From Rhodobium orientis (GTDB taxonomy: Bacteria > Pseudomonadota > Alphaproteobacteria > Rhizobiales > Rhodobiaceae), in the NCBI RefSeq assembly GCF_003258835.1, contig NZ_NPEV01000040.1, positions 1 to 54,335 of the forward strand: 54,335 nt of DNA. Direction: 5' to 3'. Positions 25,110 to 33,543 of the stretch are shown here, one piece after another. A program made the position numbers and the translations under genes. Each line of letters begins with the position of its first letter. Positions within the stretch are counted from its first letter, which is position 1. Below the pieces are notes generated by a model. It was given only the letters and a program-made list of their open reading frames with translations. It had not been told where the DNA came from and ran no database searches.

Positions 25110-26137
25110 GCAAATGCCACCATCACCTTCGCGTTGCAGGTCTTGTCGGTGGCACGGGCGAACACCTCTTCCGGCGCCTCGAGCGTGCAGGTCGCGGTAA
25201 TCAGCGGGCGCAGGTCGACCTCGCCGCCGGTGATCGCCCGCACCGCCACCTCGAATTCGTCGACGAAGCGATAGGCGCCGCGCACGACCAGTTCGCGCGT
25301 CAACAGCTTGGCGAGATCGAGCGGCGAGGCCGGCGGCAGGAAACCGACCTGAACGATCGTCGACTGCGGTCGCGCCGCGGCCAGCGCCAGGTTGAGCGCC
25401 GGAGCCGTGCCGGAGGCCTCGAACACCGCATCGAACGCCGGGCTCGACGCAAGCGTCTCGGTCGCCGCCGCATCGCTGACATTGACCGTCCGGTCGGCAA
25501 CGAGATCGGTGGCGCGGGCGAGCGCGGCATCGGAAACGTCGGTCATGGTGATCGCACCGGCACCGGCGCGCCGCGCCGCCACGGCAACGAGCTGCCCGAT
25601 CACCCCGGCGCCGGAGACCAGAACCGCGCCACCGGCCAGGTCGCCGGCCTGGGCAACCGCATGTAGCGCCACCGCAAATGGTTCCGACATCGCCACGTGG
25701 CGCAGGTCGGCATCTTCGGGAAGGCGGATGCACTGGCGCGCGGACACCACCGGCCGCTCGGCAAAGCCGCCGTTCTCGTGCGGAGTGAAGGCGGCGCTGC
25801 CCATGAACCGCATCGACGTGCACAGATTGGTGATGCCCTTGCGGCAATAGGCGCAGTCGCCGCAGGGGCGGGCCGGATTGACCGCCACCTTGTCGCCGAC
25901 GGCAAGCCCGCTTACCGCCGAACCGATCTCGGCGACGATGCCGGTGAACTCGTGGCCGAGGATCATCGGCGCGCGGACGATCGAATCGGCGACGCGGCCG
26001 TGCAGGAAATAGTGAATATCGGAGCCGCAGACGCCGCCGAAACCGAAGTTCAGGCGCACTTCGTCCTGCTCCAGCGCACGCTCCTCCAGCCTATCCAGCC
26101 GGACGTCATGCGCGGCGTGAATGACGCATGCCTTCAT
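25106..26137 (-). CDS. idnD: L-idonate 5-dehydrogenase-like zinc alcohol dehydrogenase
   Basis: 343 aa, the same length as E. coli IdnD. Medium-chain zinc dehydrogenase fold: catalytic zinc residues Cys37 (GVCGSDIHYF), His62 and Glu63 (GHEFTG), and four structural Cys at 92, 95, 98 and 106. Rossmann motif GAGVIG follows near residue 170. I chose ATG 26137 because GGAGGAAAGG precedes it; the frame stays open further upstream. First gene of the operon idnD, mtlD-like, dctQ, dctM, dctP, divergent from iolR. It would oxidise L-idonate (or L-gulonate, sorbitol-like polyols) to a 5-keto acid. Substrate is inferred from similarity and the TRAP importer. Confidence 0.8.
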   Translation of the reverse strand: MKACVIHAAHDVRLDRLEERALEQDEVRLNFGFGGVCGSDIHYFLHGRVADSIVRAPMILGHEFTGIVAEIGSAVSGLAVGDKVAVNPARPCGDCAYCRKGITNLCTSMRFMGSAAFTPHENGGFAERPVVSARQCIRLPEDADLRHVAMSEPFAVALHAVAQAGDLAGGAVLVSGAGVIGQLVAVAARRAGAGAITMTDVSDAALARATDLVADRTVNVSDAAATETLASSPAFDAVFEASGTAPALNLALAAARPQSTIVQVGFLPPASPLDLAKLLTRELVVRGAYRFVDEFEVAVRAITGGEVDLRPLITATCTLEAPEEVFARATDKTCNAKVMVAFA

Positions 26138-26193
26138 TTTGGTGCCTTTCCTCCCGAATGCCGGAGCACCTTTTATCTTGATGTTGTCCATTT

Positions 26194-26209
26194 TAGATCA
26201 TAAAATCTA
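26194..26209. promoter_or_regulatory. Inverted repeat TAGAT-N6-ATCTA in idnD promoter
   Basis: AT-rich inverted repeat 57 bp upstream of idnD in the divergent region. Candidate operator or promoter element for the idnD operon. Confidence 0.35.
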
Positions 26210-26222
26210 TTCTCAAGTCAAT

Positions 26223-26240
26223 ATGGAATAAACATTCCAT
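26223..26240. promoter_or_regulatory. iolR box: IolR-type operator ATGGAAT-AAAC-ATTCCAT
   Basis: Perfect 7-bp inverted repeat containing GGAA-N6-TTCC, the motif I recall for the Sinorhizobium meliloti inositol regulator IolR. It lies 32 bp before the RpiR-family gene and between it and the divergent idnD operon, so it may control both. Confidence 0.7.
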
Positions 26241-26271
26241 TCAGAAAGACATTTGGAGGAAACCCGAGAGC

Positions 26272-27117
26272 ATGGACGGCCCCGCGCCCGAAAGCTACGA
26301 GACCCTGCGCCGTTCGATTGCCAGCCAGCGCAACGATCTGAGCAAGCGGCTGCGGCTGATCGCCGACTACGCCCTGCTCGATCCCTCCGCCTTCGCCCTG
26401 CGCGCCGTTGCCGGCCTTGCCGCAGAGATCGGCGTCGCGCCTTCGGCGATCATCCGCTTTGCCCAGCATTTCGGCTATTCCGGCTTTTCGGAAATGCAGA
26501 ACGTGTTCCGCCAGCGGCTGGAAGCGGCAGCGCCCTCCTACCGCGACCGGGTCCACAATCTGGAGCAGCATGGCGGCGCCGATGCGACCGACGACATGAT
26601 GCGCCGCTTCATCGACGCCGGCATCGCGTCGCTGAAGGATCTGCAGCTGACGATCTCGCCCGACAAGATCGACGAGGCCGCCGGCTTCATCGCCGACGCC
26701 CGGACCGTCCACGTGCTCGCCCAGAAGCGTACCTTCCCGGCCGCAGCCTATCTCGCTTACAACCTCGCCAGGCTGGAAATGCCGGCCCATCTGTTCGACG
26801 GCATCGGCGGCATGCTCGAGCAGCAGAGCAACCTCATGGGGCCGGACGACGTGGTCGTCGCGATCTCCTTCCTGCCCGGCGCCCAGACAACGGCGGACGT
26901 CTTCAGCCTGGCTCTCGACAAGGGCGCCCGAACCGTCGCCATCGTCGATGTGCCGCGCGCGCCCTACGTCCACGCCGACGTCGTTTTCGAGGTCGTCGAG
27001 GCCAGCGTGGAGAATTTCCGCTCGCTTACCGCAACGATCTCGCTGGCGCTGGTGCTGGCGATCCGCGCCGGCACCTTCAGTGCCCACAAGTCGAACCCGC
27101 AAGACGAGAGACAATGA
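26272..27117 (+). CDS. iolR: RpiR/MurR-family regulator, IolR-like
   Basis: 281 aa. The N-terminal helix-turn-helix domain (about residues 1-77, with LIADYALLDPSAFALRAVAG and VAPSAIIRFAQHFGYSGFSE) and the C-terminal SIS sugar-phosphate-binding domain (about 120-265, with TVHVLAQKRTFPAAAYL) are typical of RpiR proteins. TTTGGAGGAAA precedes the start. The gene overlaps the next gene, an iolC-type kinase, by 4 bp (ATGA), and an IolR-type palindrome lies upstream. In S. meliloti iolR-iolC are also adjacent, so I call it IolR-like. It probably represses until a sugar-phosphate intermediate binds. Confidence 0.83.
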   Translation: MDGPAPESYETLRRSIASQRNDLSKRLRLIADYALLDPSAFALRAVAGLAAEIGVAPSAIIRFAQHFGYSGFSEMQNVFRQRLEAAAPSYRDRVHNLEQHGGADATDDMMRRFIDAGIASLKDLQLTISPDKIDEAAGFIADARTVHVLAQKRTFPAAAYLAYNLARLEMPAHLFDGIGGMLEQQSNLMGPDDVVVAISFLPGAQTTADVFSLALDKGARTVAIVDVPRAPYVHADVVFEVVEASVENFRSLTATISLALVLAIRAGTFSAHKSNPQDERQ

Positions 27118-29042
27118 CCGAAATGGCAGACCAGACCGCCCCCACCCTCGACGCGATCACCATCGGGCGCAGCTGCGTGGATCTCTATTCCGACCAGATC
27201 GGCTGCCGCATGGAAGACACCCGCAGCTTCTCCAAATATGTCGGCGGCTGCCCGACCAACATCGCCGTCGGCGCCGCCCGGCTCGGCCTCAAGGTGGCGG
27301 TGATCAGCCGAGTCGGCGACGACCAGCTCGGCCGCTTCGTCCGCGAGACGCTTGACGCCGAGGGCGTCTCCACCGAAGCCCTCGGCAGCGATCCCAAGCG
27401 GCTGACCGCCATGGCCTTCCTCGGCATCGAGGACGACCGCAGCTTTCCCCTGCTGTTCGCCCGCACCGACTGCGCCGACGCAGCGCTTTGCGAAGACGAT
27501 ATCGATCCCGGCTTCATCGCCCGCGCCCGCGCGGTCGTCGTCACCGGCACCCACTTCTCCAAGCCGCATCTCGCCGCCGCCAGCCACAAGGCGATGGCAG
27601 CGGCCCGCGCCGCCGGCCGCAAGGTGGTCTTCGACATCGACTATCGGCCGAACCTGTGGGGCCTGGCCGGCGCCGGCGAAGGCGACATCCGCTTCGTCAG
27701 CGATTCCGCGGTGACCGCCCGGGTGCAGGAGATCCTGCCCCATTGCGACGTCGTCGTCGGCACCGATGAGGAGGTCAGCATCGCCGGCGGCGCCGGCGAC
27801 ACCCGTGAAGCGCTCCGTGCCATTCGTGCCCGCACCGACGCCCTCATCGTGCTCAAGACCGGGCCCAAGGGCTGCCTGGTCTTTCCCGGCCCGATCCCGG
27901 AGGATCTGGAGGACGGCGTGTCGTCCGAAGGCTTTCCGGTCGAGGTCTTCAACGTGCTCGGTGCCGGCGACGGCTTCATGGCCGGCTTCCTGCGCGGCTA
28001 TCTCCGCGACCTGCCGCTGGAGGAGTGCTGCCGCATCGCCAATGCCTGCGGCGCCCTTGCCGTGTCGCGCCATGGGTGCGCACCGTCCTATCCGACCTGG
28101 GAGGAGCTGCAGGTCTTCTTCGAACGCGGCATCGTCACGCCACGCTTGCGCGAGGATGACTGGCTCGAACACGTCCACTGGACGACCACCCGAGGTCCGC
28201 AATGGAACGATGTCTGCGCGCTCGCTGCCGACCATCGCGTCCAGCTCGAGGCGATGGCCGACGAGGCCGGCGTCCCGCGGGCGCGGATTTCCGCCTTCAA
28301 GTCACTCTGCCTCGATGCGCTGCTGGCGGCCCGGCGCGACGGCGTCACGCTCGGCACCCTGCTCGATAGCCGCTACGGCCGCGACGCCCTGTTCCGGGCC
28401 GAGCGCGAGGGCGTCTGGATCGGTCGCCCGGTCGAGGTGCCCACTTCCCGGCCGCTGCGCTTCGAAGGCCTGCCGAGCCTCGGCGCCGAACTGCAGAGCT
28501 GGCCGCCCGACCACGTCGTCAAATGCCTCGTTTACCACAACGCCAACGACCCCGAAGAGATGCGGCGCACCCAGATGGACCAGCTCCACCGGCTCGCCTC
28601 GGCGGCGCGCAAGGCGCGGCTGGAATTCCTCGTCGAGGTCATCGGCACCGACCGCAACGCCGGGGAGACCGCCACCGCCGACGCCCTCAGGCAGATCTAC
28701 GCCGAAGGTATCCGCCCCGACTGGTGGAAACTGCCGGACCAGACGACCCGCGGCTGGCACGCCATCGAACAGGTCGTGCGGACCGAGGATCCTTGGTGCC
28801 GCGGCGTTCTCCTGCTCGGCCTCGACGCACCCATCGAGGTGATGGAGGAAAGCCTCTCCCGCGCCGCCGCCTCGCCGGTGGTCCGCGGCTTTGCCGTCGG
28901 CCGCACCGTCTTTGCCGCCGCCGCCCGCGACTGGCTGGCCGGCACGATTTCTGACGACGAGGCGCGCCGGCGGCTGACGACGCGGTTCGCGCGGTTGGTC
29001 GACATCTGGGTCGAGGCCCGCCAGGCGCGCGCGGTCGCCTGA
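27114..29042 (+). CDS. iolC: IolC-type 5-dehydro-2-deoxygluconokinase fused to DUF2090
   Basis: 642 aa. Residues about 12-325 are a PfkB sugar kinase: GGCPTNIAVGAARLGLK near 43-60 and the catalytic GAGDGF with Asp286. Residues about 330-640 are the DUF2090 aldolase-like domain (WPPDHVVKCLVYH, FLVEVIGTDRN, RPDWWKLPDQ). This fusion is the usual IolC form in many proteobacteria and acts in myo-inositol breakdown, phosphorylating 2-deoxy-5-keto-gluconate. The expected iolD, iolE and iolB do not follow. Instead a broken iolA fragment starts right after the stop, so the pathway is incomplete here. It may rely on genes elsewhere or may serve a different keto-sugar acid. Confidence 0.88.
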   Translation: MTEMADQTAPTLDAITIGRSCVDLYSDQIGCRMEDTRSFSKYVGGCPTNIAVGAARLGLKVAVISRVGDDQLGRFVRETLDAEGVSTEALGSDPKRLTAMAFLGIEDDRSFPLLFARTDCADAALCEDDIDPGFIARARAVVVTGTHFSKPHLAAASHKAMAAARAAGRKVVFDIDYRPNLWGLAGAGEGDIRFVSDSAVTARVQEILPHCDVVVGTDEEVSIAGGAGDTREALRAIRARTDALIVLKTGPKGCLVFPGPIPEDLEDGVSSEGFPVEVFNVLGAGDGFMAGFLRGYLRDLPLEECCRIANACGALAVSRHGCAPSYPTWEELQVFFERGIVTPRLREDDWLEHVHWTTTRGPQWNDVCALAADHRVQLEAMADEAGVPRARISAFKSLCLDALLAARRDGVTLGTLLDSRYGRDALFRAEREGVWIGRPVEVPTSRPLRFEGLPSLGAELQSWPPDHVVKCLVYHNANDPEEMRRTQMDQLHRLASAARKARLEFLVEVIGTDRNAGETATADALRQIYAEGIRPDWWKLPDQTTRGWHAIEQVVRTEDPWCRGVLLLGLDAPIEVMEESLSRAAASPVVRGFAVGRTVFAAAARDWLAGTISDDEARRRLTTRFARLVDIWVEARQARAVA

Positions 29043-29044
29043 CG

Positions 29045-29599
29045 GCCGGCCGTCAGTCCGGGCAGAACGAGGCCGGACTGCCCGACGGTGTCTTCAACGT
29101 CGTCAACGGCGCCAAGGTGCGTGGCTATATCGAGAAGGGTGTCGCCGAAGGCGCCGACCTCGTCGTCGACGGCCGCGACTTCACGATCGACCGCCAGGGC
29201 TACGAGGGCGGCTTCCATATTGGCGGCTCGCTGTTCGACCGGGTGACGCCGGAGATGGCGATCTGGAAGGAAGAGATCTTCGGCCCCGCGCTTTCGCTCG
29301 CCCGTGTGCCGGACTACGACGCTGCCGTCGACCTGGTCTCGCGCCACGACTACGGCAACGGCGTCGCCGTCTTTACGCGCGACGGGGACACTGCGCGCGC
29401 CTTTTCCCGGGATATCGACGTCGGCATGGTCGGCGTCAACGTGCCGATTCCGGTGCCGATGGCCTTCCACTCGTTCGGCGACCACCACATGCACGGCCCG
29501 GAGGGCGTGCGGTTCCATAGCCGGCTGAAAACCGTGACGACGCGCTGGCCGACCGGCCTGCGCGCCGATCCGGACTTCGTCATGCCGACGATGGGGTGA
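29045..29599 (+). pseudogene. iolA: Broken methylmalonate-semialdehyde dehydrogenase (iolA/mmsA) remnant
   Basis: The frame reads EAGLPDGVFNVVNGAK, which belongs near residue 200 of MMSDH, and continues at once with VRGYIEKGVAEGADLVVDGR, which belongs about 140 residues later. The deleted part carried the NAD-binding glycines and the catalytic Cys. A second loss of about ten residues near the C-terminus removes the usual GGWKRSLFGD segment (PMAFHSFGDHHMHG here). The rest (FDRVTPEMAIWKEEIFGPAL, FYTR-like RFHSRLKTVTTRWP) is well preserved. There is no start codon for the left part. The 160-codon piece from GTG 29117 could be translated but cannot be an active enzyme. Confidence 0.88.
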
Positions 29600-29807
29600 G
29601 TCTGGCCGCACCGGCGGGCGCCGCCAAGCGCCCCGCGGCCACGCCAGGAAAAATCGCGGCGGCCTGGGCACAAGGCCCGTCTGCCGGCGCGGAGGATTGT
29701 GGAAGCGTTCGATGTCGTCGAACAGACAAGGACGACGTCTGACAGGCGCGGTGACCTGCTTTCTGTGCTAGACAGGCCGATCAATGGTGTCGCTGTCGAT
29801 GGATTGG

Positions 29808-29823
29808 GTTGTCGTCGGACAAC
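29808..29823. promoter_or_regulatory. Inverted repeat GTTGTC-GTCG-GACAAC before LysR gene
   Basis: Perfect 6-bp arms, 30 bp before the preferred LysR start. Possible operator; if the TTG at 29809 is the real start it lies inside the gene. Confidence 0.3.
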
Positions 29824-29853
29824 AGCCTTCCATTGACCTATTCCGCAAGCGAG

Positions 29854-30810
29854 ATGCGCTCAAAGCTTCCCTCCCCCCACACGCTCAATGCCTTCGAAGC
29901 CGCGGCACGCCTTGGATCATTTTCCAAAGCAGCGGCCGAACTGGGGGTCACGCAGCCTGCCGTAAGCCGCGCTATTGCCGCGCTCGAGGCGGAGGTCGGG
30001 GAACAGTTGTTCCAGCGCTCGGGCCCGAATGTTCAATTGACCCCTAAGGGGGCGGAGCTCAGTACCTTGCTCTCGGACGCCTTCAATTCGCTCGAGACGC
30101 TGTTTGCGCGCTGGCGGGCGAACCGGGATCGTGGATCGGTTCTGCTGTCGATCTCCTCTTCTATGGCGACACATTGGCTGATCCCAAGGCTGTTCGACTT
30201 CCGGCAGATCTTTCCCAATGTCGATCTGCGGTTCGAACTGATCGCGGGCGCTATCGGCAGCGCACCCATCACGGCGGATCTGGGGCTGCGGCGGGTCGAG
30301 CCGGGGCAGTCCGCGGAGCCGGACTCGCTCTATGTCCCGGAGATCATCCAGCCGATCGCCTCGCCGGAATATCTGCGCCGCGTGGGGACCCTCGGGCGCA
30401 AGGGAGCGCGGCGGCCGCATACGCTGATCACGCTCAGCAACCACTGGTGCGACTGGCAGAAATTCGCGGCAGAAAGCGGACTTGCCCTGCCGACCGAGTT
30501 CAACGAGATGCAGTTTTCGGATTATTCGGTCGCACTGGAATCCGCCATCAACGGACAGGGGGTGGTGCTGGGATGGCTTTCGGTCACCTCACGGCTGATC
30601 CGCATGCGGAAACTGGTCGGCGCCGCGGATGCCGCCTATTCCACCGGTGCGACCTACAACCTGGTTACCAACAGCGCTTTTCCTCCGAGCGATCTCGTCC
30701 GGAAAGTCCGGGCCTGGATGCAGAAGGAAGTGCGCGCGGAGCTTGAGGCTATCGGGAAATCGGAACGCCTCTTTGCCGCGGCCTGCAATATCGCCCTCGG
30801 CACGACCTGA
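29854..30810 (+). CDS. LysR-family regulator (GcvA type)
   Basis: 318 aa. Begins MRSKLPSPHTLNAFEAAARL, the standard opening of GcvA-type LysR proteins, with the helix-turn-helix in SFSKAAAELGVTQPAVSRAI (about residues 22-41). The C-terminal effector domain follows (about 95-300). A TTG at 29809 would add 15 residues; I prefer ATG 29854 by family likeness. It precedes, in the same direction, an enolase-superfamily enzyme and a PotABCD-type importer with an amidase. A T-N11-A type palindrome lies in the intervening promoter and is the likely target. Confidence 0.88.
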   Translation: MRSKLPSPHTLNAFEAAARLGSFSKAAAELGVTQPAVSRAIAALEAEVGEQLFQRSGPNVQLTPKGAELSTLLSDAFNSLETLFARWRANRDRGSVLLSISSSMATHWLIPRLFDFRQIFPNVDLRFELIAGAIGSAPITADLGLRRVEPGQSAEPDSLYVPEIIQPIASPEYLRRVGTLGRKGARRPHTLITLSNHWCDWQKFAAESGLALPTEFNEMQFSDYSVALESAINGQGVVLGWLSVTSRLIRMRKLVGAADAAYSTGATYNLVTNSAFPPSDLVRKVRAWMQKEVRAELEAIGKSERLFAAACNIALGTT

Positions 30811-31153
30811 CCCCGGATATCCATGCCGCGCCGTTGCGGCTGGCGGAGCCTTTGCGCCGGGGCCGCCTACACCGTTTCGACCGAAACCTGTCTAAAACTT
30901 GCGCCGAAACGTTCCAAAAACGGGCCGGCGCCGACGGATCGCCCTCCATATGCGCCGCAATGTGGCGTCATCATAACTGTCAGTAATGATGACTATGCGC
31001 CCGGCTGAGTAGTGGCAGCCGCTGCAGGTGCTATCCCATTGAAAAATATCATATAAATTTTGGTTTTTGGCGATTTTGACACGTTTCTTCGTATCGCTGA
31101 TCGTCCAGGGGATGCCGGCACTGCCGGCTACGTCATAAAAACAGGACATCCAA
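30811..31153. other. 343-bp intergenic promoter region
   Basis: No gene. Contains the LysR-type palindrome at 30967-30993 and an AT-rich stretch around 31035-31080 that probably holds the promoter of the enzyme/importer operon. Confidence 0.5.
30967..30993. promoter_or_regulatory. LysR-type operator GTCATCAT-N11-ATGATGAC
   Basis: Perfect 8-bp arms around an 11-bp spacer; the inner T-N11-A fits the LysR recognition rule. It lies 161 bp before the dehydratase start and 157 bp after the LysR stop. Confidence 0.55.
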
Positions 31154-32314
31154 GTGAAGATCACCTCTGCAACCGTCTACCGTGTCAACGGCGAAGGACT
31201 GAAGCCGATTATCCTGAAGCTTGAGACCGATGCCGGCATCATCGGGCTCGGCGAGTCCGCGCCCTCCTTTGGCTGCGGCGGCGGTGGCACGGTCGGGATG
31301 ATCAAGGATCTTTGCGAGCGCTTCGTCATCGGCCAGGACCCGACCCGGATCAACGCGCTGACGGCCGAGATGATCGACCAGTCCTTCTGGCTGCGCAATC
31401 CCGGCGGCATCGCCAGCTCCGCCCTCAGCGCGATCGAGCTGGCGCTTTGGGACATCCGGGCACGCGCGCTGGACGTCCCGGTCTACGATCTGTTCGGCGG
31501 ACGGATGCGCGACGGCCTCGATTACTATGCCAACGGCTGGTATTTCGGTGCGAAATCCAGGGACGAGGTGATCAGCCAGGCCGAGGCGGCGGTCAAGGAC
31601 GGGCATCGCGCTCTCAAGATGTATCCCCTTGCGCGGATTCGGCCCAACGGCACGCTTTGCCACCCGAGCAACCGGTTTGCCGACGACCGTACGCTTGTCG
31701 CCGAAGCCGTTGCCTTCGTGCGCGATATGCGCGCCGCGATCGGCCCCGACGTTCTGCTCATGCTCGACCTGGCCGGCGGCCTGTCACATGGCGATACGAT
31801 CCGTTTCTGCCGCGGCATCGAGGACTACGACATTTCCTTCGTCGAAGAGATCATCGACCCGGGCGATTTGGGGGCGATGGCCCAGATCGCACCGCATATC
31901 GACATTCCGATCGCGACCGGCGAACGGCATTTCCTTCTGAACGGCTACCGCGATCTTCTGGAAACCCGCTCGGTCAGCATTTTGCAGCCCGACGTCGGCA
32001 GTGTCGGCGGCTTCTGCGAAGCGATCAAGGTGGCGGCCCTTGGAGAGGCCTACGGGCTCAAGCTGCAGCCGCATGTCTGTGCGAGTTCGGTCGGGGTGGC
32101 CATCGGCCTCCATCTGAGCGCCTGCATCCGCAACTTCTATATCCAGGAGCACTTCCCCTACTGGTCGACCATCCCGGGCTATATCGAGGTGGTGACCGAG
32201 AGCTTCGAGTCCTGCGCGCGCGACGGCGCGCTTCCGATCCCGGAAGGCCCAGGGTTCGGCGTCACGCTGAACGAAGCGGTCCTGCGCGACCACATCTTCG
32301 CGCATCTCGATTGA
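31154..32314 (+). CDS. Enolase-superfamily dehydratase/racemase (mandelate racemase type)
   Basis: 386 aa. N-terminal capping domain (about 1-120) and TIM barrel (about 130-370). Expected metal and base residues are seen: Lys155 (ALKMYP), Asp205 (LDLAGG), Glu231/232 (FVEEIIDP), Glu257 (ATGERHF) and His307 (QPHV), so it should bind Mg and abstract a proton next to a carboxylate. Substrates in the family include sugar acids, muconates and amino-acid derivatives. GTG start with AGGA upstream. First gene of an importer operon, so it likely acts on the imported compound. Because the operon ends in an amidase, an amide or N-acyl amino acid is possible. Not assignable further. Confidence 0.85.
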   Translation: MKITSATVYRVNGEGLKPIILKLETDAGIIGLGESAPSFGCGGGGTVGMIKDLCERFVIGQDPTRINALTAEMIDQSFWLRNPGGIASSALSAIELALWDIRARALDVPVYDLFGGRMRDGLDYYANGWYFGAKSRDEVISQAEAAVKDGHRALKMYPLARIRPNGTLCHPSNRFADDRTLVAEAVAFVRDMRAAIGPDVLLMLDLAGGLSHGDTIRFCRGIEDYDISFVEEIIDPGDLGAMAQIAPHIDIPIATGERHFLLNGYRDLLETRSVSILQPDVGSVGGFCEAIKVAALGEAYGLKLQPHVCASSVGVAIGLHLSACIRNFYIQEHFPYWSTIPGYIEVVTESFESCARDGALPIPEGPGFGVTLNEAVLRDHIFAHLD

Positions 32315-32367
32315 ACCGTGCCGGCAATCCAAACCAAAACAAACATCATCCAGCAAGGAGCGATACA

Positions 32368-33429
32368 ATGAGCAAGACGAACACGACCCTCTTGCCGACG
32401 CCCAGTCGTCGGCGCTTCCTCGAAGGGCTTGGCACCGGCATTCTGGCGGCGCCGTTCGTTCTGTCAGCGCGCCGTACGCTGGCCGCGGATGCCCTGGTTC
32501 TGGTCACCTGGGGCGGCGCCTATGCCGATGTCATCCGCAAGGCCATCACCACTCCCTTCACCGAGGAGACCGGGATCGGCGTAACGCTGGTGAGCGGCCC
32601 CGACCTGTCCAAGGCCAAGGCGCAGGTCACCACCGGAAACCTGGAATGGGATCTCTACGACGGCAGCGGCGGGTCAATGCATAACGCCGCCAAGGAAGGG
32701 CTGTTCGAGGAGCTCGATACAAGCGTCATCGACACGTCCAACCTGGTGGGCGAGGCGACGGCTCACGCGATGCCGTTCCTGATCTATGCCGGCGGCATGG
32801 CCTATGACCCGGAACGCACGCCCAACCCGCCCCGCACCTTCAAGCAGCTGTTCGACGGCGACGCCTATCCCGGCCGCATCGGCCTGCGCACCCGCGTTTC
32901 CGAAACGCTCGAAATCGCGCTCTTGGGCGATGGCGTCGACCCCAAAGACCTCTACCCGCTCGATGTCGACCGCGCCTTTGCCGCCCTGGAAAGGATCAAG
33001 CCGCGGGTGGCCAAATGGATTGCGCAGACCCCGCAGACCATCAGCTTGCTGACCAGCAACGAGATCGACTATTCCTACACCTATAACGGGCGCGTCGCAT
33101 CCGCCAAGGCCGACGGGTTGAATATCGAATTCTCGACGGATCAAACGATCCTCATGACCCAATACTATTCGGTTCTGAAGGGCTCCCCCAAACGCGCTCA
33201 GGCAATGGAATACATCTCCTATGCCGCCCGCCCCGATGTGCAGAAGCGCCTGTCCGAGGCCTACTATTCCGTTCCGGTGCGCCCCGGCGCGCTGGACATG
33301 GTGACGCCCGAGGTCAAGGCTCTGCTCCCGGATCCGAAGGATCCCCGCACGGTGCTGCTGAAGGAAGCCTTCTGGGCCGACAACTTCATCACGCTGGACC
33401 GGCGCTTCAAGGAATTCCTGCTCACCTGA
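32368..33429 (+). CDS. Tat-exported periplasmic binding protein, second PotD-type importer
   Basis: 353 aa. Twin-arginine signal SRRRFLEGLGTGILAAPF, cleavage near TLAA (about residue 40). PotD-like fold (LVTWGGAYADVIRKAITTPF, DLYDGSGGSMHNAAKEGLF, VLKGSPKRAQAMEYISYAAR). AAGGAG precedes ATG 32368. It starts an importer cassette with two permeases, an ATPase and an amidase. A strong hairpin follows the gene. Ligand unknown; related family members carry polyamines or opine-like compounds. Confidence 0.88.
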   Translation: MSKTNTTLLPTPSRRRFLEGLGTGILAAPFVLSARRTLAADALVLVTWGGAYADVIRKAITTPFTEETGIGVTLVSGPDLSKAKAQVTTGNLEWDLYDGSGGSMHNAAKEGLFEELDTSVIDTSNLVGEATAHAMPFLIYAGGMAYDPERTPNPPRTFKQLFDGDAYPGRIGLRTRVSETLEIALLGDGVDPKDLYPLDVDRAFAALERIKPRVAKWIAQTPQTISLLTSNEIDYSYTYNGRVASAKADGLNIEFSTDQTILMTQYYSVLKGSPKRAQAMEYISYAARPDVQKRLSEAYYSVPVRPGALDMVTPEVKALLPDPKDPRTVLLKEAFWADNFITLDRRFKEFLLT

Positions 33430-33445
33430 GCGGCATTCGCGGCCG

Positions 33446-33477
33446 CCGCAATGCCGGGAAACACACCGGCATTGCGG
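33446..33477 (+). terminator. Strong hairpin after the binding-protein gene
   Basis: Perfect 12-bp stem CCGCAATGCCGG / CCGGCATTGCGG with an 8-nt loop, no T tract, in the 114-bp gap before the permease gene. Likely a mRNA stabiliser/attenuator giving excess binding protein. Confidence 0.55.
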
Positions 33478-33543
33478 GCATTTCGGGGAAAACGCACGTC
33501 TCCGCTTTCCCCGGATTGCCCTGTGGAGCGTTAGGAGACCACC

